Origin: Deuterostichococcus epilithicus
Lineage: Eukaryota > Chlorophyta > Trebouxiophyceae > Prasiolales > Stichococcaceae
Assembly (NCBI GenBank): GCA_033439295.1
Contig: JAVTLE010000023.1
Span: 1,364,001 to 1,428,000 of the forward strand
DNA: 64,000 nucleotides
Reading direction: 5' to 3'
Shown here: positions 1-10,336 of the stretch, piece by piece
Layout of the letters: the number at the start of each line of letters is the position of its first letter
Numbering within the stretch: the stretch's first letter is position 1
Notes under the pieces: generated by a model
Database searches by the model: none
Told to the model about the DNA's origin: nothing
What the model saw: only the letters and a program-made list of their open reading frames with translations
Made by a program: the position numbers and the translations under genes

Positions 1-2608
1 CCGAGCGGTGCGTACGCCAAAGTACCTGTTCGGCGTCACCCGCGGCTGCCAGATCCTCAAGGCGACACACCTGAAGGTGAGCTCCAGTCGGGCACAAACA
101 GGCTCAGGTAATAGATGTACAGAGTCCTGCGGCTGCTTGTCGGTGCACCTGCAGGATCCGATTCCTGGCGCCAGGTGACGGACGCAGACGGAGTCTGGGA
201 TACGCAATGCAAGCCGGTGCGTGACAAGAGCAGCGTGGTTGGGATCACACGCCCGGCCACACTGCGCAGGTGTGCGTGGCTGCGGGCAGGTGGGTGCCGC
301 CGCAGTCGGCGGAGACGCTGGCCGCGGCGCTGCCGGCGGCGCCGCGCGTCTTCGCGGGCGCCCGCCTGGCGCTGCACGGGCCGCCGTCCTTCGTGAAGGG
401 CTTCGGCCTGCAGCTGGAGTACGCGGGTAATCAAGTTGATAATTTTGAAGAAAAAACTATAGGGGGTTCGTGGCACCTGCGCGTGCATGCAGCTGCTCGG
501 GGCCAGCCAACACCGGTGCCGACGCTGTCGTGCCTCGAGGCGACGGTGCTCGGTGCTGTGTCGTCGCCAAATCAGTGTGTTGGACGGACAGATGAGGCTC
601 CCCTACAAAACCGTAAACTCGTGTCTGCCTGTTGCAGGTGCGGTGATGGTGCAGGCCGCCGTGACGCCGCAGGCGAAGGGCGGGCGGCGGGCGGCAGATG
701 CGGCAGCCAACCTCTGTGACGCCATCATCTTGGGTGAGCAGATCTTCAGAGGGTTGCAGGCCGTGACTCAACCTCGCCCCTGATAACTGCACTGCGCACT
801 GCGCTGCAGCCTGTACCTCGGTCCGCACTGCACAATTGGTGCAAGCCACCAGCGGCCCCCGACAGCGGCACTGCCTTTTCTCATCAGCAAGGCCGTCTCT
901 TACTGCAGAGAGCGAGGAGCCGGAGGGGGCAGAGGCGGCACGCGCGCTGCAGGAGGTGCAGCGCTCGGCGCGGCGCTGCCGCATCCCGGTCCACCCGCGC
1001 GAGTGGGCCATCCAGGCGCTGCTGGACCGGCGCCGCCCCGCCGAGCTGGCGCCGCCGCCGCCCCGCGGCAACGGCCGCGTCGCCCCTCAACAGCAGCAGC
1101 AGCAGCAGCAGCAAATGCGGGAGTCGCCTGCGCGCAGCTCGCCAGACGGTGCCAGTGGCAGGGATGGCGGCGGCGGGGCTCCAGGCGATGCGCGAGGGCA
1201 GCCTGCGACAACGCCGCACCGCGACCGCAGGAAGTCTGCGGCGGCTGCCGGCAGAGCGCAGCGGGCACCGGCGGCGTCCACGAGCCGCCACGGCCATGCC
1301 CCGACGCCAGAGGTGGCTGCGGCGCCATCCGACACCTATGATGGAGGCGACGCCAGGTGCCTGGAATCCCGCACGCACCCCTTCACCCCTGCCCTGCTGA
1401 ACATCACACTGCCCACGCATTGGTGGCCTCATGCAAGTATGCGGTTGCGCGATTCTGCCAGGCGGTGGAAGACACCCGGCGGGAGTGGCTCCAGGCTCCG
1501 GCTGCTGGAGCGGCAATGGGCGTTGAAAACACGACCTCCCACTGCCGCAGGGACGATGCAGATGCGGATGATGGCATCGCGCCGACGCAGGAGTGGTCGC
1601 AGCCGATGGCGCCGGCGCCAGCGCGCTGGCTGGCCGCCGCCGCGGGACCACCGCCGGCGCTGGGCCTGCCTGCCACCCCCTTCCGCACCTACTACACCGG
1701 CTTCGAAAAGGTGGTCACACAGTCTCTGATCTGTCCTTTCGTGTGTGTTTAAAGCAGGTTCGCAGGCGGACGGCCTGAAGCCTTCCGACCTGGTCAAAGC
1801 CTCCTTGCTGTCGAGAGCAGCAGCCCGCGAGTAGCAGCCAAGTGCAATGACAGATAGCACCGACACAAGGGAAGACCGGCTGTGATGTCCCGCCCTGCCA
1901 CTACAGGGCCGGCTGCGGGTGGAGGTCGGAGACGCCGTAAAGCTGGCCGCCGCGACAGGGGAGACGTCAGAGACGGTGGCGCAGATCCAGGCTTTGTGGT
2001 CGGAGTGCCCCGTCGACGGCCAGCCGCGCATGCTGGCGCGCTGCCGCCGCCTGTACCGCCCTCAGGCGCGTTTTTGTGCCATATTCCGACAGTATGCGGG
2101 CTTGTTTTGACATGCGGCGTAGCACTGCGTCGCCTTTGACAGAGGTTGTGTGCTGTATCCCAAGTGACTCGAATGGATAGGTCGACCCTGGGGGTTCGAC
2201 GACCGGTCAAAGGTTGCAGGATGGCATTGTCGACTTGCAGGAACGGATGCGAGAGTCCCGCACGACATCATGCGCACCCGTGGTGCAGGATGGCGGTCCC
2301 GGACTGTGATAAGGTCAAAGACAAGTCCCAAAGCTGAATCAAACGCAGTATGGTTGCCTTCTGACTGCCCGCAGGAGACGGTGTTCCTGAGCACCGGCAG
2401 CGAGACGGAGGTCTTCATGTCCGACCACATCGAGGCGCGCGTGCCGGTGGCGGACATCGTGGCACTGTGCCGAGTCGCGGTGCAGACGCCGGGGGCAGCC
2501 CGGCCCGGCACGCCGCCGGCGCCTTGCCCCGGCGGCGTCGGTGTTTTTACGTGCATGTACCACTACAACCACGAGGCCATCTCGCTGACGCCGCTGGCGG
2601 CGCAGTGA
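1..2608 (+). CDS. Tandem-BRCT plus BAH domain chromatin protein, 5' end outside window
   Basis: A nuclear scaffold or reader protein by domain content. The first exon (1-75) and the second (from about 270) give the end of one BRCT repeat and the start of a second (KYLFGVTRGCQILK, then RVFAGARLALHG). Exon 3 (638-733) continues with LEYAGAVMVQAAV, and the repeat closes in exon 4 (from 909) with RIPVHPREWAIQALL. A low-complexity linker follows, with a CAG-encoded Gln run. A BAH domain starts near YYTGFEK (about 1690) and continues through VGDAVKLAAATGE, ALWSE and CRRLYRPQ to ETVFLSTGSETEVFMSDHIE. The protein ends at TGA 2606-2608. The last intron uses a GC donor (CAG|gcgcgt, about 2067). I do not know a named orthologue with this BRCT-BAH order. 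The domain calls are good; the function is inferred. Confidence 0.75.
1088..1114 (+). repeat. CAG trinucleotide run
   Basis: A (CAG)n tract that reads as a poly-Gln run in the linker of the BRCT/BAH gene. It is a likely length-variable site. Confidence 0.9.
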
Positions 2609-3352
2609 GGGCATGTGCCCCGGGCGCTGAGCAGCTGGCAGTATGCAGATGGTCGCTGAGGATGTTGAGGCGGCTTCGAGCCTCTGGTTGGTCTGCAAGT
2701 TGTGTTTGGGTAGCCTGCAGAATTGGCCACTCAGTAGGTCGTGGGCAGAAGAGGGTCATGGAGGCAAACAGGTAGTCGACATATGTGGTGGCCCACACAG
2801 GTTGTGAGGATCGTTGAGTCTGACCTGGAAATTACCTCCAGCTTGAGTTGACTGTGAAACTCTTACACGTGAGCTCCAGCATGTCACGGGCCCACCCGCA
2901 ATTCTTTGCTGTCCTTGCTGCTCCGCCAGTTGTGACCTCAGGAGACGCTGCTGCTTCGAGGGTTCGGCATGCCTTTGCCGATTCCGTGGTCTGAAGCAAT
3001 GTTTCCTGACAATACACTGCACCCTACTCTCTGGCTATCGTTGGCACTGTCTTTGCATATTCCTTCGACTTTGATTGCCACCCTCGGATCGACTTTTACC
3101 TGCTGGGAAGACCAAGCGCCAGCAGCGCTGCGCGTGGCACACACCGCTATACGGCAAGCTTAAGCGCGCTGTCCTGCAGCTGCACTTCGTGCCGGGTGCC
3201 GTCCAGGGCGGCTGCGAGTGTGCTTCCCCAATGGCCTTCCAACGGCAAGCAGCCTGCAGACTTACAGCTCCACGCTGCGCCGGCCGCCGTCCTGACGAAA
3301 CGTAATTAGGCGTGTTTCTCCCCTCTAGTGCCTCGCTCATGCTGACGCTCCA
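2609..3352. other. Intergenic, convergent gene ends
   Basis: Spacer between the BRCT/BAH stop and the CNOT9 stop. I see no ORF with family resemblance and no structured repeat. It presumably holds both 3' UTRs. Confidence 0.5.
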
Positions 3353-5496
3353 TCAGGGCTGTATAGCTGTCGGCTGCAGCACATCCGGCGCCAGCAGCGT
3401 GGCATCTGGCGCATGGCCCACATTGATCAGCAGCTGCGCCAGCCACCTGGGGCATGTGCACAGGGGACGCCGGTCAATTCAGGTCGGCATAGTTGCAGAC
3501 ATGCCTCCGGGCAAGCCCGTCTCCGAGTAGGGCATGGTGAGCAGCCTGTACCACAGATGGGTACTGTGCAAACGAGACTTGCTCGGTGTGTATACGAGGG
3601 TGGCGCAACACCATCGAAGCCCCCACCACCGGGTGATAGTGTCGCCCTTGAGGCACACGAAAACTGCGGCTGCCCAATGGGTGAACCGGGAAACACTTGA
3701 TACGCCTCACCGCCGGGTGGTGGGCTCGTCTTTGAGGCACACCCTGGTCTGCAGGCGGATGCGAGGGTGGCACAGATCCAACGAGGGTCCTCACCGCCGT
3801 GTGGTCGGGTCGTCCTTGAGGCACGCAGTGAACTGCGGGCTGCGCAGCAGGTCTGGCAGGCACTGCCGCAGTGCCTCCCGCGCACGCGGGTTGTCCGACA
3901 GCCGCAGATAGCACCGCACTATGTGCTTCAGCAGCCGCACGCTCGGCTGCTCCGCTAGCAGCCCCACCTGGAATGGTGCGATTAGATTAAGGTTTTGTAG
4001 TTTTGGAATGGGTTTCGTTGGTTCAGCAGCCGCGCTCGGCTGCTCCGCCAGCAGCCCCACCTCGGACGGCAGAATTTGGAACGTTCTCTGATTTGAAGTG
4101 CGTTGCCTCCTCGATGACTCGATTGCCCAACAGGCTTGTGATGCTCATCAGAAGGCTGCTCGGTGCCCAAATGCAAAGGAGCATCCCGCCCAAAAGCCGT
4201 CCAGCAACTATGCAGTACTGTCGGCTGTGCAGCGCCGTTAAAGGGACGAGTCCGTCCACACCGTGTCGGTCGAGCTCAGCGCCACATCAGTCCCACCAGG
4301 AAGCAGTCTTTCGGCAGGAACAGAGCCCCGGGCCCTTGACCCTAGACACAGGGATTCCGAAGGGTCGCACCATGTTGCCAAGCACGGCGCCGACGGCAAA
4401 AAAGCGCTCAGCGGTCGCACAGATGTAGTTCAGGCCCACATTGTCGAGCAGGATCTTCTGCACGATGAACGTGGCGACCGTCTTGGACAGCTCGCTGCCC
4501 ATCTCCATGGTGCGCAGGCACAGCGGGATGATCTCTGTCGACAGCAGGAAGTTGATAACCTCCGTGTCGTCCACCTGCAGTGCAGGTTTCGGGAAACAGC
4601 AGGGTTTAGGAAACTGAGGTGTCAGGCAGCAGGGAGTTGATGACCTCCGTGTCATCCACCTGTGGTTCAGGGTTTTGGCAACAGAGGGTTCAGGCGCCTG
4701 CTGCCAAGCTTCCTGCGATGCACGCCAACATCAGGCGGGCAGAACCGACTGGGCGAGTTTGAAGCCCTACGATCACTCGCAGCAGCTGCAGCTCGCTCTC
4801 AGCGCGATCACACGTCGATGCACCGCATGTTCCGGGTGAGCCCACCTTCACGAGGGCACCAATTACTCCCAGGCTGGTGAGCCGCAGGTACTCAAACGGC
4901 CGCGTCTTGCTCGTCGTGTTCAAGAACGGATACAGGAACAGCGGCACGTGCGCTGCATCGCAGAACAGTATTTGATCAGCTGATGGAATCGTGCTGTTGG
5001 TTGCCGCCGGCACCAGCTGCACACGGCGAGCGGAATCCTCCTTCGAATGTCTGCTGCCGCCTGCGCAAGCGCAAGCATTCATCCGGCTCACCTTGCAGGA
5101 ACAGACTGCGCGTCTCCGGGTGCGACGCCACGCACTGCAGCAGCGCCAGAGCATTGCACACGCGGTTCGAGGCGTGCGCCGTGAGCGACGGCGGCGATAG
5201 CAGCGGGTATATTGAAACGATCTCCTGCAGGATGAGGTCGCTCCGTCAGCAGTAAACGCCTGTCGCACGTTCTATGATGCGGGCAAGCGGCTCCGTGCTT
5301 GCAGATGCAGTGCAGAATGCTGCCACATGTCGCGCCGACGTTTGCCGCAGCTTGCCTGCAGCAGCGCTGAGATGGTGCCGAAGCTGTGCCACAGGTAGGG
5401 AGCCAGCTCCGGGAACGATTCTCGCTTCTTACTCAGCTCCAGCAGTGCGTTCTCCCGCGAGTGTGGGTTTGTCAGGTCGAGCACCAGCTGCTCCAT
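3353..5496 (-). CDS. CNOT9: CCR4-NOT subunit CNOT9 (RCD1/CAF40)
   Basis: Armadillo-repeat subunit of the CCR4-NOT deadenylase. It bridges NOT1 to RNA-bound regulators. Six exons join in frame: 5356-5496, 5092-5224, 4846-4952, 4371-4574, 3795-3967 and 3353-3446, giving about 283 residues against about 300 in animals. Diagnostic strings in order: [89 protein letters not shown], then [10 protein letters not shown] near the C-terminus. Intron 1 has a GC donor (CTGCAG|gcaagc). The start at 5496 matches the plant-like MEQLVLDL beginning, but an upstream exon cannot be excluded. Introns 3, 4 and 5 hold diverged copies of neighbouring exon ends (see repeats). The identification is near certain. Confidence 0.96.
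3623..3743 (-). repeat. Two extra copies of the CNOT9 exon 5 3' end inside intron 5
   Basis: The true exon end (3795 to about 3833) encodes [10 protein letters not shown]. Related sequence recurs at about 3706-3743 ([10 protein letters not shown]-like, with a GTGAGG donor) and about 3623-3658 (CLKGDTITR-like), at roughly 85-base spacing in the same orientation. Only the 3795 boundary keeps the reading frame into the last exon. Confidence 0.85.
4024..4063 (-). repeat. Copy of the CNOT9 exon 5 5' end in intron 4
   Basis: Encodes GLLAEQPS like the true exon 5 start (about 3930-3967) but lies about 97 bases upstream in gene sense. It has no matching continuation. Confidence 0.85.
4635..4662 (-). 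repeat. Copy of the CNOT9 exon 4 5' end in intron 3
   Basis: Reads [11 protein letters not shown], like the true exon 4 start [11 protein letters not shown] at 4574, and is preceded by its own CAG acceptor. It lies about 87 bases upstream of the real exon in gene sense. Confidence 0.9.
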
Positions 5497-6249
5497 TCCT
5501 CTGCCTGCTTATTATGTAAGTGCGGCTAGAGCATGCTGGAGTCGTCGGTCGACGGCCTCTGCATGTATTACCAGCAACCACTGGCGATTGGACAACGACA
5601 CCGACCCTGCAACACCGAGTAACTGGCCAACAGGCAGAACAGATCGACGATAAGCCAGGCAGCCCAGCACACCAGCTCCGCAAGATGGCAAGCGACAAAA
5701 GGTAAGATCAACGTCCAAAAGCTGACCGATGTTGCATTTTACACGATCGCAGCCTCTGCAGGCCTCGTTCAGCTTGTCTTTGCCTCGCTGGTCTTCGTCC
5801 GTGTGGAGACTTCAGGCGCTTCCAGCTGCCAAGGGAAAAAACGCAAATGCTGCTTCCCTGCACCAGCGGTGACCGTCCACGGTGAGAAGTCAGGCCAGTC
5901 AGGCCATTAAAACTTTGTGTTGGATTGCGGTAGCTATCTTCAAAGTACCTCTCGACCTGCGGTCACGCCATCGGATCGATTCCGATATTTCACACCGCTA
6001 GATCGCCTCAGGCTCAGATCACCCCACGGTGCAAATGACTTCGGTGACCCTGCCAGCGCGTATGGACCTCGGCAGCTGCTTCAGGGCCGCAAATGCACTA
6101 CGATGTCAGAGGTGGGCTGTCTGCTGCCTCTTGGTCCGACGCATCGGCGCCTGCATGTTGCGCGGTCAGCATGCATGGCGATGTGATGGTGATTTCTCCG
6201 ACGTGTAATGGTGGTCCCTCCGACAAGCGGCTCATGTACACTCGTTTGA
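5497..6249. other. Intergenic, divergent promoter region of CNOT9 and FabD
   Basis: Head-to-head spacer. One short open stretch ends in MASDKR followed by a good GTAAGA donor (about 5684-5706). It could be a leader exon for the plus-strand gene, but I cannot connect it in frame. No repeat was seen. Confidence 0.4.
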
Positions 6250-6318
6250 ATTATCAGGAGCCCCGCACAGCTGCTGGGCTGCCGATGCGCAGCGATCCCC
6301 ACCCGCAGCCGGCGCAGC

Positions 6319-8901
6319 ATGGCCGTCAAGGTGTGCGCCGGAATTGATGGACAAGATTGACATTGTTGCTGTACGTGTGGTCGTGATGCACGAAGCAGTA
6401 TCACATCTTGTCACCCACAATCCGTTTTCCTTGCAGGCCTCATCGGCGGACGATCAGTTTGTGCACTACAAGGTCAAGACAGCCTTCTTGTTCCCAGGCC
6501 AGGGCGCACAGACCGTCGGTATGGCCAAGGTCAGTGGCAGCAACAAATTCGTCGCGGTTACCGAGCCCGCTTCTTCGGCCGCATACATGTCCGTTTGCAC
6601 AGTGACTTGCCACCGCCAATCCTGCAATGCTCTGCACCATATTTCGTACGCTCTACGTTGGTTCTGCTGCAGGACTTGTGCGCTGAGGTGCCGGCGGCAG
6701 CACAGCTGTTCGACCGTGCCTCGGAGATCCTGGGCTACGATTTGCTGCAAGTGTGCGTCGAGGGTGCGTTCTGATCGTTGTACTGCTAAATTGAAGAGAA
6801 CTGGTCCTTTGGCTGAATTCCCGGTGAGAACCGCCCTTGAATGGCGACGGTCAGCTACGGCCGTCTAGAAATTCAGTCTCAGTCTGGCAGATGACGACCT
6901 GGGATGCGGTCCCTGCACTGATATGCAGGGCCAAAGGACAAGCTCGACTCGACAGCTGTCAGCCAGCCCGCCATCTACGTGGCCAGCCTTGCAGCCGTTG
7001 AGAAGCTGCGCGCCACCGAGGGCGAGGTGCGCCGCGCGTCAGATGATCTGCCCTGCATTCTGTGGATATTGCACCCCTTGACGAACCTGTTGCCCGATCT
7101 TGCGCCCGTGATGGCGATTGCAAGACTGGAAGCAAAACTTGGAAGCTGAATGGGAAGCTCGAGGCTGGCGGTGTCAAAAGTACGATCGGCAATCAGGCCG
7201 CAGAAGGTGCGCTGGCCAGGGCGGACATGGCAGCGGACCGCAGCCTGGGGGAAGCATGGAGGTTGCGAGAGAAGTGCTAGAGATATTCTCAAAGCAGGGT
7301 CGCCACTCTACTGCAGGAGGTGCTGGCCAGCGCGGACGTGGCCGCGGGCCTCAGCCTGGGGGAGTACACAGCACTGGCTTTTGCAGAGGCCTTCAGGTGC
7401 CCCTGCTGCTGGATCCTGAGCCGAGCCTCCGTGGGAAAACGTATCCCACCGTTCCCTGCTAGCTTATGCGCATGTGCACATGGCCTCGGAATTTTTCTAC
7501 TGGGCAGTCTGCTCCCCTTCATGTCCCTGGGTGCCAGGCCTCGGCCTGAGCCCTGATTCTACTTACCCCGCGCAGCTTCGAGGACGGCCTGAAGCTGGTG
7601 CAGCTGCGGGGGCAGAGCATGCAGGCGGCGTCCGACGCGTCGCCATCCGGCATGGTCTCCGTCATTGGCCTGGACGCCGAGAAGGTGCCCTCAAAACCCT
7701 TCTGACCAACCCTTTGATAGGTTGAAAGCAGTTACCGTCATCAAAACCAACTGCTGACAAGTGCCCCTGTTGCAGTTGCCCTGTGTGCCGCGTGCATCCT
7801 GTGACCTGGCATCCCCGATCGATCACAGGTGGCAGAGCTGTGCGCGAAGGCGAGCGAGGAGGTGGCGGAGGGGCAAGGCGTGCGCATTGCCAACTTCCTG
7901 TGCCCGGGCAACTATGCGATCTCAGGCGGCCTGGAGGGCTGCGCCATGGTGGAGAAGATCGCAAAGCCCGACTTTAAGGCAGGCTTCAGTTCTGCAACCT
8001 TGTACGAATTTCTGCTCCGTGCCCTTCAGAAAATTGACCTGCCAAATCGGCAGGCTTGCCAGACAGTGCGGTGAATGGGCGGTGGTCAGCGGTGAGCTAC
8101 AGCAAGCGCTGTCCTCGACTCACCGGAAGAGACCCCATTGAGCATTGACAACTTCACGTCACTTAGCGAGCAACCCTCCCCAGGCAGCACTTCAGCGAGA
8201 CCCTCCTGGTGCAGTGCTGTGTCGCTCATTGGATGTTGAATTTCCACTCTTTGAGGCGAAATAGTGCATCGCAGGCGCGTATGACGGTGAAGCTGGCAGT
8301 GGCGGGCGCCTTCCACACCGAATTCATGCAGCCGGCAGTTGAGAAGCTGCGGGGGGCGCTGGCAGCGACCAACATCGTGGCGCCGCGGATCCCGGTCATT
8401 TCCAATGTCGATGCGCGGCCGCACTCTGACCCGGAGACCATCAGGGACATTCTGGCGCGCCAGGTGCTTCCCGCATTTTGCTTCTTGCTGCCGAGCTTGT
8501 TTGGTTTGCTTCCTGCCTCGTGCTTCAGTTGCTTGTTGCCTCAGCTAATTGCGCGCCGGTATAGGTGCTTGTTTGATACTTCTCGGCGAGCGGTGTCTGC
8601 GTGCCTGCCTGCCATCGCCAGCCCGCCGCAGGAGGCGGTGTACTTGCACGCTCCCGATTGCCCCTATGTTGCCGGGCACAGCAGCGTTCTGCGGCGCATC
8701 ATTCGACAGCCTGCAAGCAATCATCTGATCGGTGGCCGCCCGCCGGCGCAGGTGACCAACCCGGTGCAGTGGGAGACGACGCTGAAGACTCTGCTGGAGA
8801 AGGGGCTGGCGCAGAGCTACGAGATCGGGCCCAACAAGGTCATTGCCGGCATCATGAAGCGCATCGACAAGAAGAGCCCCGTCAACAACATCACGGCGTG
8901 A
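6319..8901 (+). CDS. FabD: Malonyl-CoA:acyl carrier protein transacylase, plastid type
   Basis: Transfers malonyl from CoA to ACP for type II fatty acid synthesis. Exons: up to 6330, 6437-6529, 6673-6763, 6929-7026, 7317-7396, 7576-7684, 7829-7978, 8275-8463 and 8752-8901, all in phase. Landmarks: FLFPGQGAQTVGMAK, the nucleophile Ser in AAGLSLGEYTALAFAEA, LRGQSMQAA, the active-site His in AGAFHTEFM, and the ending PVQWETTLKTLLEKG to TGA. Before MAVK (6319) the frame stays open back to 6250 with an Arg/Ser-rich stretch resembling a plastid transit peptide, so the true start is probably upstream or in another exon. Intron 7 has a GC donor (AAG|gcaggc). The identity is secure; the N-terminus is not. 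Confidence 0.95.
7202..7251 (+). repeat. Copy of the FabD active-site exon start in the preceding intron
   Basis: Direct, diverged copy of the true exon segment at about 7322-7369 (LASADVAAGLSLGEY), offset by about 118 bases. The copy reads LARADMAADRSLGEA, so the GLSLG nucleophile motif is lost. Confidence 0.85.
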
Positions 8902-8919
8902 GGCTCAATAGTGCTGTCA

Positions 8920-9712
8920 TCACGGAGCGCGAGAGAACCTTGAGATGGACAGAGCGATCGGGTTTGGCACAGTGAATGACAGTGACCGACTCCAGAAGGT
9001 TGCAGCAAACTCAGGCGTCAATGTACGCGGTGCAACAAAACAAGAGGAAGGAAGGGTCATGTCTACTAGAGAAACGATGTCAAAACTGGTTTTCAGCCTT
9101 GCGGCGGCGGCACGTGCAGAAGCCTCGCTTGCCTTGTGCCGCCTGTGGTGCACCTCCTTTTGCCTCGCCACCTCCTCCCGCTCAGTCTCGTGATGCTCCT
9201 GCTGCGCCCTGCCCTGCCACTTCTTGGCGACCATCACCTGCGCAAGCATCATGTGTTAACCTCGCATGTAAGTAGTCCGCTCGTTAGTCAGCTGCTGCAG
9301 GCACGTCAGATCATCTTGCCACGAACGGAAGGCAGAATGCGTGGATGATGCGTCAGGACAGCAGTTTTATGCTGAATGATCTGGGTCGCAGCGTGAATTT
9401 GTACCTACGGTGCTGATACCGCTCCTCGCGCCGCATCCGCTCCTGCACCGCTGCCGTTGGACTGAAGCGCTCTCTGTCAGGGCAAAATGCGGGGCACCCC
9501 GTCTGTGGCCTGATGATGCTCCCTAACTGGCTGGTTAGCTTAATGCTGCTCCGCGGCGGCCAGGGCGCCGAGGCCGAGGTCTCTGCATATCTTGTGCAGC
9601 GGCTGCTTCCTGTGCAGCGGCTGCTTCCGGTGCGAACTGCCTGCCTGCTGGTCCGCCCGGTCGCCCTGGCCGCCGACCGTCTCGAATGGGGGCTCTGGAA
9701 AGTATGCCAGCT
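8920..9712 (-). CDS. Unrecognised small charged protein
   Basis: A probable multi-exon gene that I do not recognise. A start at 9712 gives MSKLAYFPEPPFET followed by a plausible donor. A middle exon near 9405-9465 reads VQERMRREERYQHRR between splice-like sites. A last exon from about 9238 reads VMVAKKWQGRAQQEH, then an Arg/Glu/His-rich helix (TEREEVARQKEVHHRRHKA) and an Ala-rich stretch. The composition suggests a short coiled coil or a basic RNA- or ribosome-associated protein, but no domain supports that. Phases between exons are unresolved. The open frame runs to 8920. Confidence 0.4.
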
Positions 9713-10336
9713 TACTCATGGTCGATCTGACATGACATCTGCCAGCGGCTGTGGCTCACGCAACCAAGGACCAGGTTCCCGTCGGCGACTGACTGGGGGT
9801 GTCCACAAAAATCCACTCAACTGTGCGACAAGGTGCGCGCTAGCTGCGATTCACTTGTTGCAGCGCTCTTTCTCAGTATTGAGCCTGCAAGCGCGGCCGC
9901 ACGGTCCGTCGGCGAGATCAAGGCTGCGGGGGCATCGGGCTCTATTCTAGTTATCACCCCTGCAATTTGATGTTGCAAACGTGCAGGTGAGCGGGTGGGC
10001 AGCTTGCAGCAGCTTGCAGATACACCGAGGACTCGGACTGTCAGCACATCTTCCAGCACTTGTGAAACTGGGTGCCCTCAGTCTTGCCGAGAGCCGAAGC
10101 ACACCCGGAACAGGCAATCCAGCGACAAGGTCTGAACACCAGACCACAGCCGGCAGCAGGCATGCCCAAGCCCGTCCGACAGTAGCTCGTGGTGCCGTAT
10201 CCAGACCATCATCAGCAACAAGCAACCGCAACGGGGCTGTGACGCGTGCAGCTGTTGCCTTCGTGCCCAGCACGGTAGTCTGCCGACAGGCCTTCGTGAT
10301 CGGCTGCCGGGCGCTGCAGGCGGGCCCGCAGCAGCC
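9713..10336. other. Intergenic, upstream of WEE1
   Basis: Spacer between the unknown minus-strand gene and WEE1. It probably holds a bidirectional promoter. Several short frames are open but none resembles a protein family. Confidence 0.4.

Noticed and set aside
884-1651. Long minus-strand open frames opposite the BRCT/BAH gene
   Set aside because: Arg/Pro/Ala-rich shadows of GC-rich coding sequence; no family resemblance, while the plus strand shows real domains.
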